Shown piece by piece: positions 55,094-62,878 of a stretch of 64,000 nt of DNA. A program made the translations under genes and the position numbers. The stretch's first letter is position 1, and every line of letters starts with the position of its first letter. This stretch comes from Flavobacteriales bacterium (lineage in GTDB: Bacteria > Bacteroidota > Bacteroidia > Flavobacteriales_D > Sanyastnellaceae), in contig JAGQVX010000004.1 in NCBI GenBank assembly GCA_020437755.1, positions 1 through 64,000 on the forward strand. Reading direction: 5' to 3'. The notes below the pieces were generated by a model. That model had not been told where the DNA came from. It saw only the letters and a list, made by a program, of their open reading frames with translations, and ran no database searches.

Positions 55094-56227
55094 TTAATGA
55101 TGCCCGTCTTGCGTTGCATCTCCAAAATAAAGTGCCGCCAACAGGGTGAATACATACGCCTGAAGGAACGCCACCAAAAGCTCGATGAAGAACATGAACA
55201 CCATGAACAACACCGCTCCGATTCCTACTCCAACACCGGCTCCGATTGCCTGTCCTTGTTCACCAAACAATATCACCAAACTCACAAACGCGAGGATGAT
55301 AATGTGTCCTGCGGTAATGTTGGCCGTAAGACGCACCATCAATACTGCTGGCTTGATGAAGATAGATGCAAATTCAATAGGAACCAGGATAAACTTGATG
55401 GGCAATGGAACTCCCGGAGGCCATAAAATATGTCCCCAGTAGTGCTTGTTACCACTCACCGTGGTAATGATGAATACAATCGCTGCCAGTACCAAGGTAA
55501 TACTCATAGTACCGGTAATATTGAAACCTCCAATGAATGGAATCAATCCCAACATATTACACATCCAAATAAAGAAGAACACTGTCAACAAGAATGGAGT
55601 GTAACGGTCGGCCTTCTTTTCTCCGATAGACGGAATAGCCACCTCATCACGAATGAACAGAATCAATGGCTCGAACAGGTTCTGAATACCTTTTGGCGCC
55701 TGCCCTGCACGCTTCTTGTAACCACTTGCCACGGCACGGAAAACAAGAATCATGAGAAAAATAATGAGGAACATCCCCAATACCGACTTGGTAATTGAGA
55801 AATCCATAGGCCCCATCTTGGTTTCTACGTCATTTCCTTTGTCATCCTTCACCATTTCCGTCTTCACATGGCCGTGCTCATCAGCATAGTAAATATGCTC
55901 ATGCTCAAGAACGTACGTGTTACCTGTAGAAGTGCTGGTATATGGAACCGCCTGGTGATGGCCATCCACGAAATTGCCCGAAGAGAAGATATCAATTCCC
56001 TGCTCGGTGTAAAGGATCACGGGGAGTGGAATGCTGAACGTTCCCAAGTGAATGGAGTGCGCATCAACAATGTGATGAATAATCATATCACCGGCATTGA
56101 ACGCCTCTTCTCCATGACCTTCGCTAGCACTCACATGGAGCGAAGTGAAAGCGAACATTAGCAATGCAATTACAACCGGCCACCTTGAAATGGCTTTTGA
56201 AGGGGAAAATGTCATCATTCTGTCCAT
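55094..56227 (-). CDS. atpB: ATP synthase F0 subunit a
   Basis: 377 residues from the ATG at 56227. The longest frame starts at 56299, but a complete promoter (TTG-N18-TACTTTTG) lies between, so that start is not transcribed. The protein has a signal-like N-terminus (RWPVVIALLMFAFTSLHVSA) and a long periplasmic region of about 110 residues typical of Bacteroidota subunit a (HHIVDAHSIHLGTFSIPLPV, histidine-rich). Membrane helices follow with SIGEKKADRYTPFLLTVFFF and the proton-channel arginine in VLMVRLTANITAGHI. It is the first gene of atpBEFHAG. Confidence 0.96.
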   Translation of the reverse strand: MDRMMTFSPSKAISRWPVVIALLMFAFTSLHVSASEGHGEEAFNAGDMIIHHIVDAHSIHLGTFSIPLPVILYTEQGIDIFSSGNFVDGHHQAVPYTSTSTGNTYVLEHEHIYYADEHGHVKTEMVKDDKGNDVETKMGPMDFSITKSVLGMFLIIFLMILVFRAVASGYKKRAGQAPKGIQNLFEPLILFIRDEVAIPSIGEKKADRYTPFLLTVFFFIWMCNMLGLIPFIGGFNITGTMSITLVLAAIVFIITTVSGNKHYWGHILWPPGVPLPIKFILVPIEFASIFIKPAVLMVRLTANITAGHIIILAFVSLVILFGEQGQAIGAGVGVGIGAVLFMVFMFFIELLVAFLQAYVFTLLAALYFGDATQDGHH

Positions 56228-56257
56228 CGGCTTAAAGATGCCCTTGAAAAATCGGTG

Positions 56258-56286
56258 CAAAAGTAGTGATTTGTTCAACAAGACAA
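56258..56286 (-). promoter_or_regulatory. Promoter of the atpBEFHAG operon
   Basis: On the minus strand TTG (56286-56284), 18 bases, then TACTTTTG (56265-56258): both elements with consensus spacing. The leader to the atpB ATG is 30 bases. Confidence 0.75.
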
Positions 56287-56303
56287 GGCCTGAAAACAAG
56301 TTT

Positions 56304-56321
56304 TTTCAACAGGTGTTGAAA
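56304..56321. promoter_or_regulatory. Inverted repeat upstream of the atp promoter, possible operator
   Basis: TTTCAACA-GG-TGTTGAAA: perfect 8-bp arms with a two-base centre, 17 bases beyond the -33 element. The T-runs are on the wrong side for a terminator, so a protein-binding site is more likely. The remainder of the gap up to 56403 shows nothing. Confidence 0.4.
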
Positions 56322-56403
56322 TAAATTCAAATGGGACGGGTATGAGAATAACCTGCCATCCCCCGTCAGCAGGACATCGCGGGGTTTGGGTCTGATTATC
56401 AGA

Positions 56404-56772
56404 CTACTTTTCGCGCAGGGTTGAGATTACGGAAGAACTTAAAATGATCATGAACGCAATGTACACCACAAAGACCGCCATGGCCATTTCTATGCGGTGG
56501 TCCTTATTAAGATAAAGGTATACGCCGAGGAATGCCATTGTTGCCAGCAGTTTGATAGCCACTGCTCCCATGAACGAACTCACAAAGCGCGATGGGCTTT
56601 TTTCATTGGCCCTGATGAGGCTGCGAAACAACATAACCGTCAGTCCAAAAAATGCCAGTATCACCAAATAGATCACCTCGGGCAGATGGACTTCCGAGAA
56701 CCGGGTGAGGGCCCAAACGATGCCTCCAAGTATGGCAGTGAGTGCAATGCTTCGTGTAATAAATGCAGACAT
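56404..56772 (-). CDS. Small four-helix membrane protein, AtpI-like
   Basis: The 122-residue protein has four hydrophobic segments (about 5-22, 30-50, 65-88, 93-114), for example SIALTAILGGIVWALT, EVIYLVILAFFGLTVMLF, AVAIKLLATMAFLGVYLYLN and MAVFVVYIAFMIILSSSVIS. Position and topology match the ATP synthase protein I-like gene found before atpB in Bacteroidota, thought to help c-ring assembly or Mg uptake. Sequence similarity alone would not prove it. Confidence 0.6.
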   Translation of the reverse strand: MSAFITRSIALTAILGGIVWALTRFSEVHLPEVIYLVILAFFGLTVMLFRSLIRANEKSPSRFVSSFMGAVAIKLLATMAFLGVYLYLNKDHRIEMAMAVFVVYIAFMIILSSSVISTLREK

Positions 56773-56784
56773 GATGTGGGTTTT

Positions 56785-57015
56785 CTATTTGATGAGGTCC
56801 CGAATGACCTGATAGACTGCTGCGATGGTTCCGACCAGTGCCAGAATAATGGTCCACATTCGACCGCCGTCACTGTAATGCTCATCGAGCTTGATTCCGG
56901 CATAAACCATTACCCCGATAATCACCCCCATCTTGGTGGCGATTCCGGAATACCGCATGATTTCGTTACGCTGTTTGCTCTTCGAGGACGGACTCCCGTT
57001 CTTTTCGGTCATCAT
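56785..57015 (-). CDS. atpZ: AtpZ-like small membrane protein
   Basis: The 76-residue protein (start at 57015, or the adjacent ATG at 57012) has two membrane segments: IATKMGVIIGVMVYAGIKLD and GGRMWTIILALVGTIAAVYQ. This hairpin pattern is that of AtpZ, which precedes atpI in many F-ATPase loci and may form a Mg/Ca channel with AtpI or assist F0 assembly. Its 5' end overlaps the end of the bactofilin gene by 50 bases in another frame. Confidence 0.75.
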   Translation of the reverse strand: MMTEKNGSPSSKSKQRNEIMRYSGIATKMGVIIGVMVYAGIKLDEHYSDGGRMWTIILALVGTIAAVYQVIRDLIK

Positions 57016-57400
57016 TTGACTTCATGTCCTTTACCTTAGCTCCCATACTGCACGTACCTGTGAAAGAAGCTCCTGGCTCAATAGAAAGCTTGTCGGTAAA
57101 TATTTCTCCATCCACGCGGGCTGTAGATTTCAGGGACAAAAGCTGTTTCACCTGAATTCGTCCCTTCATTCCCCCTTCAATTTCCGATTCGGCGCATACC
57201 ACTGTTCCGTCGACATGGCCTGTTGGCCCAATAACCAGGCGACCCTTGGTGAGAATCTCTCCTGTGAATCGACCGTCGATGCGAATATTGCTATCCGATT
57301 CAATTTTGCCCTCCATCACGGTACCTTCTACCAATCGGTTGATGGCCAGCTCTGGGGCTGATTCAAAATTACGTGCCATTTGGTTTCGTTTTTTGATCAT
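56966..57400 (-). CDS. Bactofilin (polymer-forming cytoskeletal protein)
   Basis: The 144-residue protein is built on the bactofilin beta-helix: LVEGTVMEGKIESDSNIRID, GRFTGEILTKGRLVIGPTGH, VDGTVVCAESEIEGGMKGRI, STARVDGEIFTDKLSIEPGA. Residues 1-25 and the last ~20 are disordered. Bactofilins form filaments that position cell-wall enzymes and control cell shape. An internal start at 57379 (MARNFESAPE) is possible. It lies between sprE/porW and the atpZ-like gene on the same strand, and an M23 peptidase is encoded two genes upstream, a partnership known for bactofilins elsewhere. Confidence 0.93.
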   Translation of the reverse strand: MIKKRNQMARNFESAPELAINRLVEGTVMEGKIESDSNIRIDGRFTGEILTKGRLVIGPTGHVDGTVVCAESEIEGGMKGRIQVKQLLSLKSTARVDGEIFTDKLSIEPGASFTGTCSMGAKVKDMKSNDDRKERESVLEEQTA

Positions 57401-57425
57401 GGGTGAATACTCTTTTACTTGCGGA

Positions 57426-60134
57426 CTACTCGTAGTTGCTCTTGAAAAACTCCATGTATGCCTCGATTTCCCGACTCTTGAACAATTCGAGATAATTGTC
57501 TTTCGAAATCAAAAACGTGTCATATCCTGCAGCATTCAAATCCTTCAGCTCTCCATCGTTGTGGATGAAGGTGCTATAATAGCTTTGCGCTTCATCAAAC
57601 TTACGAAATGATTTCACCATTACAATCTGGTGTTCTTTTCCCAACAAGTTTGAGGTGGTTCGCAAGGCCATCGACTTGAAGTAAGCCGTGTTGAAATCGG
57701 CAATGGTAGCCTTGATGCGGTTGGCATCGCCACGATCGAGAGGGAACACAACGGCAAAGTAGTGCATTGCCTTTTCGTCGTAGGTGAACAGGTCACTCAC
57801 CATCGGCTCGGGTTCTTTTTCCTCAACAATCTCTTCTACCGGCGCCGCTATTTCTCCTGAAATGTAATTCAGCGCTGTTTGGGCAAACTCAGCCTCTTCA
57901 CTTCCCGGACAACTCTGCACCACATCGGTCAACGCCTGAACATAGTTCTCGGTCTGACTGGTTATGGCATCCATATGTCCGATACTTTGCGCTTTAAGCA
58001 TGCGATACTTGCACAAAAGGTGGTTCTCAGGCTCGGAAGCTATAATCTCTCCGGCCTTTTGGATCACCGAAACATATTGTCGGTAATAATACTCCTGATA
58101 CAATGCTTCATACACTGCACGTTCTTCCGCTTCTTTGATCTCCTTGAAGTCTTTATAGTCAGGATTCATCACGAGCTTCTCCCACTCCGATCCCGGATAT
58201 TTCTTGGAAATCTCACCTGCCCAGTAGGCGCTGCTGCAGTTGCCGCAGCCCAGGTTGGTATAGCCTTCGTTTTCTTTGGCCAGGTAAGTTCGGTACAATT
58301 GGTAATACGCTGTAGGGTGGAAATCACTGTTTTCGTATTCAGTCACAAGAACCTCCCACTGCTCAATTGCGTTGGACTCATCGTCCAGTTTCTCTTTGTA
58401 GAGCAACCCGGCATTGTAACGTGCTTCGGCTATGGCCGCGTTGCTGGCGTCCATTTTTACGTTATCACAGGGTAGGTCGGCCATGAGCTCGTCGATCGTT
58501 GGAACTTCGTCCTGACCCGATTTGGCGGATGCCACCTCTTCCACAACCTCTTCTTCTTCAGGATCATCTCCCGAGTCAAATGCCGTTGATAGCTTGTTCC
58601 TTCTTCGCCAGTTGTCTTCCAGCGGACGATCGCCCCAGAAATCCTTGAAGTAGGCATAACCACTGGAACGCAAGGTGTTGTTGTACGCCCAGAACATACC
58701 TGTTCCTGCACCTGTAGGCAAGCCTTCTTGCTGCTGTTGAGCAAGCAATTCTTCCTGGCGCAGACGCTCTTCTTCAATTTCGCGCTCAATTTGCTTTTGC
58801 ACTTCTTTCAAGCGCTTCTCCAATTCCGAGTCGCTGAGGGAGCAAAAAGCCTGAAGACTGTCTTCCCGTTCAATAATATTCAAACTGGTAACCAGCTCCG
58901 TGAGGCTTTGCGCCAGATTTTCAATCTCTTTGAAACGCGGATGATCTTCCTGGATATTTTGATACGTGCTGTCGTAATAGGCCTGTGCATCGTCATAGAT
59001 TCTATCCTCCAATTGGATGTCGGCCAGCTTGAGGTAGGTCTTTGCCTTTTGCTTTACGTTGTCGGTGTTGGCATCAAGTGAAGCCTGAAGGTAATCCAAC
59101 GCTTCGGGCTTGTTGCGCTGCTCGAGCGACATATCGGCAAGAGCGTAATAAATCTGATCGCGATACTCAATGTTCTTATCGTCTTTGAGCATCTTCATGA
59201 GCTTCGCCTTAATCTCTTCCGGATTGCCACCGCGACGGTTGAAGGCAAGAGCCTGATTGATCTGAGCGTAAAACTCCATTTCATACTCCGGGCGCAGCTT
59301 GGTGACGAGACGGTACGTGTCGATAGCGTCTTGCGACTTGTTCAACTCCTGATACAATTGTGCCAGAATAAAGGTCGGGCGTGCCTTGTTCTTTTTGCGC
59401 TTGATAAGCCCAATGGCCTCTTCGAGTTTCTCTACAGCTTCTTTATACTGCCCCTGGCGAATGTGATAGTCGGCATACACCAACAGGACATCTGCGCGAA
59501 CCTCCTGATCAATGTCCTTCTTCATGGAGGCCGCTTTGATCAAGTTGTTGTTGGCTTTGATCCAATCTTCTCGCTCGAGATAAACGCGTCCCAGCCAGGC
59601 ATGAGCTGTGGCCTGGATGTTTTCGTCTTCGTACTTGCGCACCACGAAACGGAATATCTCTTCAGCCTTGAAGTAATTCTGCTTGATAAAATAAGCCTGA
59701 CCCATCAACATCCAGTTGTTGTCGATCCACTTATTCATTTCGGGACGCTTCATCTTTTTTGCGCCACGTTTGGGAATATCCATGTCGTGCTTTTCAATCA
59801 CCAGACTGGTTTTCTCAATAATGCGCTCCATTTGGGGAAAGACGGCCTGAGATGCTTGCTCATCACCATACACGAAAACGGGGAGTATCTTGTCGTAATC
59901 GTCTTTCTTCTCTTCATTCAGAATCATCTGCGCTTCGCGCATGCTTTCTCCTGCGTAGAAGTATCCGTTGTACCTGGCCGTAGTGTTGTGGAATGTGCGG
60001 TACACGAGTCCGTCCTTTTCGGTCGAACATGAGGTCCACAATAACAACACTCCAAGTAGTGCTAAGACAGATTTTCGTTGGTATGAGTTATTCTTCTTCA
60101 ATAAAAGTGGTTGTTGGCCCTTAGTTAACTCCAA
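57426..60134 (-). CDS. sprE: SprE/PorW-like TPR lipoprotein of the type IX secretion system
   Basis: The 902-residue protein starts at a TTG codon, since no ATG or GTG precedes the lipoprotein signal (VLALLGVLLLWTSC, lipobox cysteine about residue 36) in frame, and a promoter ends five bases before this TTG. The mature start (TEKDGLVYRTFHNTTARYNG, YFYAGESMREAQ) is characteristic of SprE/PorW. TPR repeats fill residues about 100-400 and 570-740; a glutamate/glutamine-rich coiled coil spans about 430-460 and a short C-terminal domain follows. SprE (F. johnsoniae) and PorW (P. gingivalis) are periplasmic lipoproteins needed for T9SS secretion. This is the only T9SS machinery gene apart from the PorP/SprF partners here. 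Confidence 0.87.
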   Translation of the reverse strand: MELTKGQQPLLLKKNNSYQRKSVLALLGVLLLWTSCSTEKDGLVYRTFHNTTARYNGYFYAGESMREAQMILNEEKKDDYDKILPVFVYGDEQASQAVFPQMERIIEKTSLVIEKHDMDIPKRGAKKMKRPEMNKWIDNNWMLMGQAYFIKQNYFKAEEIFRFVVRKYEDENIQATAHAWLGRVYLEREDWIKANNNLIKAASMKKDIDQEVRADVLLVYADYHIRQGQYKEAVEKLEEAIGLIKRKKNKARPTFILAQLYQELNKSQDAIDTYRLVTKLRPEYEMEFYAQINQALAFNRRGGNPEEIKAKLMKMLKDDKNIEYRDQIYYALADMSLEQRNKPEALDYLQASLDANTDNVKQKAKTYLKLADIQLEDRIYDDAQAYYDSTYQNIQEDHPRFKEIENLAQSLTELVTSLNIIEREDSLQAFCSLSDSELEKRLKEVQKQIEREIEEERLRQEELLAQQQQEGLPTGAGTGMFWAYNNTLRSSGYAYFKDFWGDRPLEDNWRRRNKLSTAFDSGDDPEEEEVVEEVASAKSGQDEVPTIDELMADLPCDNVKMDASNAAIAEARYNAGLLYKEKLDDESNAIEQWEVLVTEYENSDFHPTAYYQLYRTYLAKENEGYTNLGCGNCSSAYWAGEISKKYPGSEWEKLVMNPDYKDFKEIKEAEERAVYEALYQEYYYRQYVSVIQKAGEIIASEPENHLLCKYRMLKAQSIGHMDAITSQTENYVQALTDVVQSCPGSEEAEFAQTALNYISGEIAAPVEEIVEEKEPEPMVSDLFTYDEKAMHYFAVVFPLDRGDANRIKATIADFNTAYFKSMALRTTSNLLGKEHQIVMVKSFRKFDEAQSYYSTFIHNDGELKDLNAAGYDTFLISKDNYLELFKSREIEAYMEFFKSNYE

Positions 60135-60139
60135 TTCGG

Positions 60140-60172
60140 CAAAAATATTTTATTTTCAACAATAATCAGCAA
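60140..60172 (-). promoter_or_regulatory. Promoter of sprE, predicting a leaderless mRNA with a TTG start
   Basis: On the minus strand TTG (60172-60170), 22 bases, TATTTTTG (60147-60140), then CCGAA and the TTG start codon. The five-base gap equals that of lepA and the mgtC-like gene. Confidence 0.6.
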
Positions 60173-60319
60173 ATCGCTCCATCTATTGCGGAATTCGCGC
60201 CTAAACCTACGCAGGTATATGTTGATAATTAGCTCGGGTTCACGCATCGTTTAAACATGAATGCGTTGCAAAGAAGAGCCCGGGAATCCCCATCCCTCTC
60301 ACAATCCAAATAATCTATC

Positions 60320-61192
60320 TCAATCCTCGTAAACGAAATACTGCAAAGGATTCACGGGAACGCCATCCAGCCACAATTCAAAGTGCAGATGGGGACCGTC
60401 GCTATGATCACCGGTATTCCCAATGACTGCAAGAGATTCACCTGCCTTGACACGCGCACCCTCTTCCTGGAACAACACCGAGTTGTGCTTGTACACACTT
60501 ATCAGATTGTTGCGGTGCTGCACCTGAATGACATTGCCTCCGTCTGATGTATAGGTTGATAGGATAACCGTTCCATCCAACACGCATTTCACCACTTCAT
60601 TGGACGGTGCCACGATATCAATTCCATAGTGACCGGTTTCGGCATCAAACTTTCCACTCAAAGTGCCTTCCAGTGGCTTGAACAAATGAAGACGTGTGGC
60701 AGAATTATCGGCTATGTCGTGGTCATCAATCAAACTGTAGCGATCTTGTTCGGCAATTTGGGCTCTCAGCGTGGAGTCCTCACTTGTAAGTGCAAACTCC
60801 AGGGCTCCCGGATCGAGTGCCACACCCGAAGTGTCGAGAGGATCGTCGAGAGGAACTTGTCCGGTAAGAATAAGTCGCACATTGTCGAGGTAGCGGTTTT
60901 GCGTTACAATCACTTCGCTCAATGAATCCACCATGGCTCTGCTGTAGCTGGCGTCTTCGCGGTAGTTATAATCGGTAAAATCGGGAACCAGGTACTGCTT
61001 CAAAGGAGTGAGTGCAACAAGCACATAGATCAGAACTCCTCCGAGGATAACAAGCAACAATGCACCCGCCAGTACACGAGCAGGGGTCAATAAAAACGAG
61101 AATCGCTCCTCATAGCTGTCTTCATTGAGAATGGTCAACCGGTAGTGGTCGAACAATCGTTCGCGTATTTTACGTTTCTCGGGCGCTGCCAT
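60320..61192 (-). CDS. M23 metallopeptidase with single membrane anchor
   Basis: The 290-residue protein has a cytoplasmic N-terminus of about 30 residues, one membrane segment (about 34-56, ARVLAGALLLVILGGVLIYV), a coiled-coil-like periplasmic region (80-165) and a C-terminal LytM domain. The zinc site is complete: GHYGIDIVAP (His, Asp) and GPHLHFELW (HxH). It should cut peptidoglycan cross-links. It stands 185 bases upstream of sprE and near a bactofilin, which elsewhere recruits such enzymes. A GATATTTG box (61198-61205) lies five bases before the ATG. Confidence 0.92.
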   Translation of the reverse strand: MAAPEKRKIRERLFDHYRLTILNEDSYEERFSFLLTPARVLAGALLLVILGGVLIYVLVALTPLKQYLVPDFTDYNYREDASYSRAMVDSLSEVIVTQNRYLDNVRLILTGQVPLDDPLDTSGVALDPGALEFALTSEDSTLRAQIAEQDRYSLIDDHDIADNSATRLHLFKPLEGTLSGKFDAETGHYGIDIVAPSNEVVKCVLDGTVILSTYTSDGGNVIQVQHRNNLISVYKHNSVLFQEEGARVKAGESLAVIGNTGDHSDGPHLHFELWLDGVPVNPLQYFVYED

Positions 61193-61265
61193 TGCAGCAA
61201 ATATCGATCAATCCACACAAATTCCCGCAACCCACCTCTTACAATGGATGTGAAAGAATGCAAAC

Positions 61266-61296
61266 TTGCTGAATATCAAAATTTGGTTTACCTTCG
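61266..61296 (+). promoter_or_regulatory. Promoter of the first cysteine-rich paralogue
   Basis: TTG (61266-61268), 20 bases, TACCTTCG (61289-61296, one mismatch). The leader to the ATG at 61320 is 23 bases. Confidence 0.5.
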
Positions 61297-61319
61297 ACTC
61301 AACTACTAAAACTACTATC

Positions 61320-61955
61320 ATGTCTCGCATTAAACTATTGATTGCCTTGTTCGCTATCTGCGGAACATCGGCTTTTGCCCTACTTGAAATTGAAGGATGT
61401 ACCTATCCCCTTGCTTGCAACTATGACCCACTGGCAACGGTGCATATTGACGTGTGCGATTGGGAATCGTGCGCAGGATGCACCTATCCGGATGCCACAA
61501 ACTATGATCCATCGGCCATTCTCGAAAACTACACGTGTATTTTCAGTTATACCAACGGACTGCTCGGCGACCTCAACCAGGACGACTATGTAGGCACACC
61601 CGATTTGCTCCTTTTTCTGCCGGCCTTCGACGACATTTGTGAGTGGATTCCCAATGAAACCTGTGAGGGTTGGATGCCATCAACCGATAACTGCATGTCG
61701 CACTGGGCGTGCAATTTTAATCCATACGCCACCTACGACGATGGGTCGTGCTATTTTGAGGACTGCTTTGGATGCACGTTTGCATGCGCTTACAATTACG
61801 ATCCTTGTGCGCGTGTTGATGACGGCACGTGCATTTTCCTGCCCGATAATCCTTGCGTTCCCACCGGCAATTGCGCCGCCGATCTGAACAACAGTGGAAA
61901 TATAGACACCTATGACCTCCTGCTGTTCCTGGGTGCATTCGGGGATTCGCTTTAG
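61320..61955 (+). CDS. Cysteine-rich secreted protein with dockerin-like loops (paralogue 1)
   Basis: 211 residues from the ATG at 61320, which opens a signal peptide (SRIKLLIALFAICGTSAFA). The mature protein has repeats of the type GCTYPLACNYDPLATVHIDV, GCTYPDATNYDPSAI, WACNFNPYATYDDGSC and CAYNYDPCARVDDGTC, a common Bacteroidota extracellular pattern. Two calcium-loop-like segments resemble dockerins: GDLNQDDYVGTPDLLLFLPA and ADLNNSGNIDTYDLLLFLGA. No T9SS sorting domain is present. Function unknown. The next gene is a close paralogue and both carry the same inverted repeat on the stop codon. Confidence 0.75.
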   Translation: MSRIKLLIALFAICGTSAFALLEIEGCTYPLACNYDPLATVHIDVCDWESCAGCTYPDATNYDPSAILENYTCIFSYTNGLLGDLNQDDYVGTPDLLLFLPAFDDICEWIPNETCEGWMPSTDNCMSHWACNFNPYATYDDGSCYFEDCFGCTFACAYNYDPCARVDDGTCIFLPDNPCVPTGNCAADLNNSGNIDTYDLLLFLGAFGDSL

Positions 61956-62006
61956 CATTTGGCCTTGTGCCCTGGTATTATTCATAGTGAGGCATGCGCC
62001 AAATGG
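61955..62006. repeat. Inverted pair of the iterated motif, copy 1
   Basis: Left arm GCATTTGGCCTTGTGCC (61955-61971) begins on the last base of the TAG stop. A 19-base spacer (61972-61990) containing TATTATTCATA follows, then the right arm GGCATGCGCCAAATGG (61991-62006). CATTTGGC pairs with GCCAAATG, and TGCC with GGCA. There is no T-run. Confidence 0.8.
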
Positions 62007-62041
62007 TATACGAACCATGCTCATGTCATAATCTATTTGTT

Positions 62042-62707
62042 ATGAAAAAACACCTCTCGTTTCAATGGACAGTCGCGGTAGCCTTTGTGCTCGTGACTCT
62101 TTCCGCGAGTTCCCAAACTGAAATCGAAGGCTGCACCTACTTCTATGCGTGCAATTACAACCCGGAGGCCACGGTTCATATTGATATCTGCGAGTGGCAA
62201 TCCTGCTTGGGGTGCACATATTTTGGTGCCGCCAATTACAACGATGAAGCACTCATTTTTGATGGTTCGTGTATTCTGGACTTTTCACCTTATGCCGCCA
62301 ATGGTGATTTAAACGACGATGGAATAATCAATTTTGGTGATCTGATGCCCTTCCTGGGAATGTTCGGAGCTACCTGTGATTGGACCGTAACTCCTGATGA
62401 ATGCCCTACCTGGGAACCTTCAACCGATAACTGCACCTCAATTTACGCTTGCAACTACAATCCCGAAGCAACTATTGATGATGGTTCTTGTGTTTTTGAG
62501 GGTTGTGGTGGGTGTACCTGGCCTTGCGCCGATAATTACGACCCCTGTGCACGTTGGGAAGATGAAACGTGCCAGTTCCTGCTGTCCAGCAACGGCTGCA
62601 TACCCATAGGCCAGTCAGCCTGCAATGCTGACTTCAATCACAATGGATCCATCGAAACCGGTGACTTGTTGATCTTACTTTCGCTGTACGGGTCGCTGTT
62701 GATATAG
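62042..62707 (+). CDS. Cysteine-rich secreted protein with dockerin-like loops (paralogue 2)
   Basis: 221 residues from the ATG at 62042, which opens the signal peptide (FQWTVAVAFVLVTLSASS). The layout matches paralogue 1: GCTYFYACNYNPEATVHIDI, GCTYFGAANYNDEALIFDGS, a dockerin-like NGDLNDDGIINFGDLMPFLG, the shared segment EPSTDNCTSIYACNYNPEAT, CADNYDPCARWEDETC and a final NADFNHNGSIETGDLLILLS. The genes and their 3' inverted repeats form a tandem duplication. Function unknown. Confidence 0.75.
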   Translation: MKKHLSFQWTVAVAFVLVTLSASSQTEIEGCTYFYACNYNPEATVHIDICEWQSCLGCTYFGAANYNDEALIFDGSCILDFSPYAANGDLNDDGIINFGDLMPFLGMFGATCDWTVTPDECPTWEPSTDNCTSIYACNYNPEATIDDGSCVFEGCGGCTWPCADNYDPCARWEDETCQFLLSSNGCIPIGQSACNADFNHNGSIETGDLLILLSLYGSLLI

Positions 62708-62758
62708 CATTTGGCCTTGTGCCATGCTATTATTCATAAAATGGCATGCGCCAAATGA
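62707..62758. repeat. Inverted pair of the iterated motif, copy 2
   Basis: The same layout as copy 1: left arm GCATTTGGCCTTGTGCC (62707-62723) on the last base of TAG, 19-base spacer (62724-62742) with TATTATTCATA, right arm GGCATGCGCCAAATGA (62743-62758). Confidence 0.8.
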
Positions 62759-62832
62759 GTGGGCAATAATGGATCATTGATTCGCCCAAAACTCCTGGCG
62801 GTAATTTGAAAATTCACACTGGTATAAACAAA

Positions 62833-62858
62833 CAGGGCTGCCCAAAAGAGCAGCCCTG
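62833..62858 (-). terminator. Terminator of the type-A T9SS cargo gene
   Basis: CAGGGCTGC (62833-62841) pairs with GCAGCCCTG (62850-62858) around CCAAAAGA. On the minus strand TTTGTTT follows the stem, 20 bases after the stop codon. Confidence 0.75.
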
Positions 62859-62878
62859 CGTATGAATGAACAAGGTTA

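Noticed and set aside
61955-62006. The inverted pair as a plain Rho-independent terminator
   Set aside because: No T-run follows and the arms are copies of a motif found at many other places, so a repeat element is the better description.
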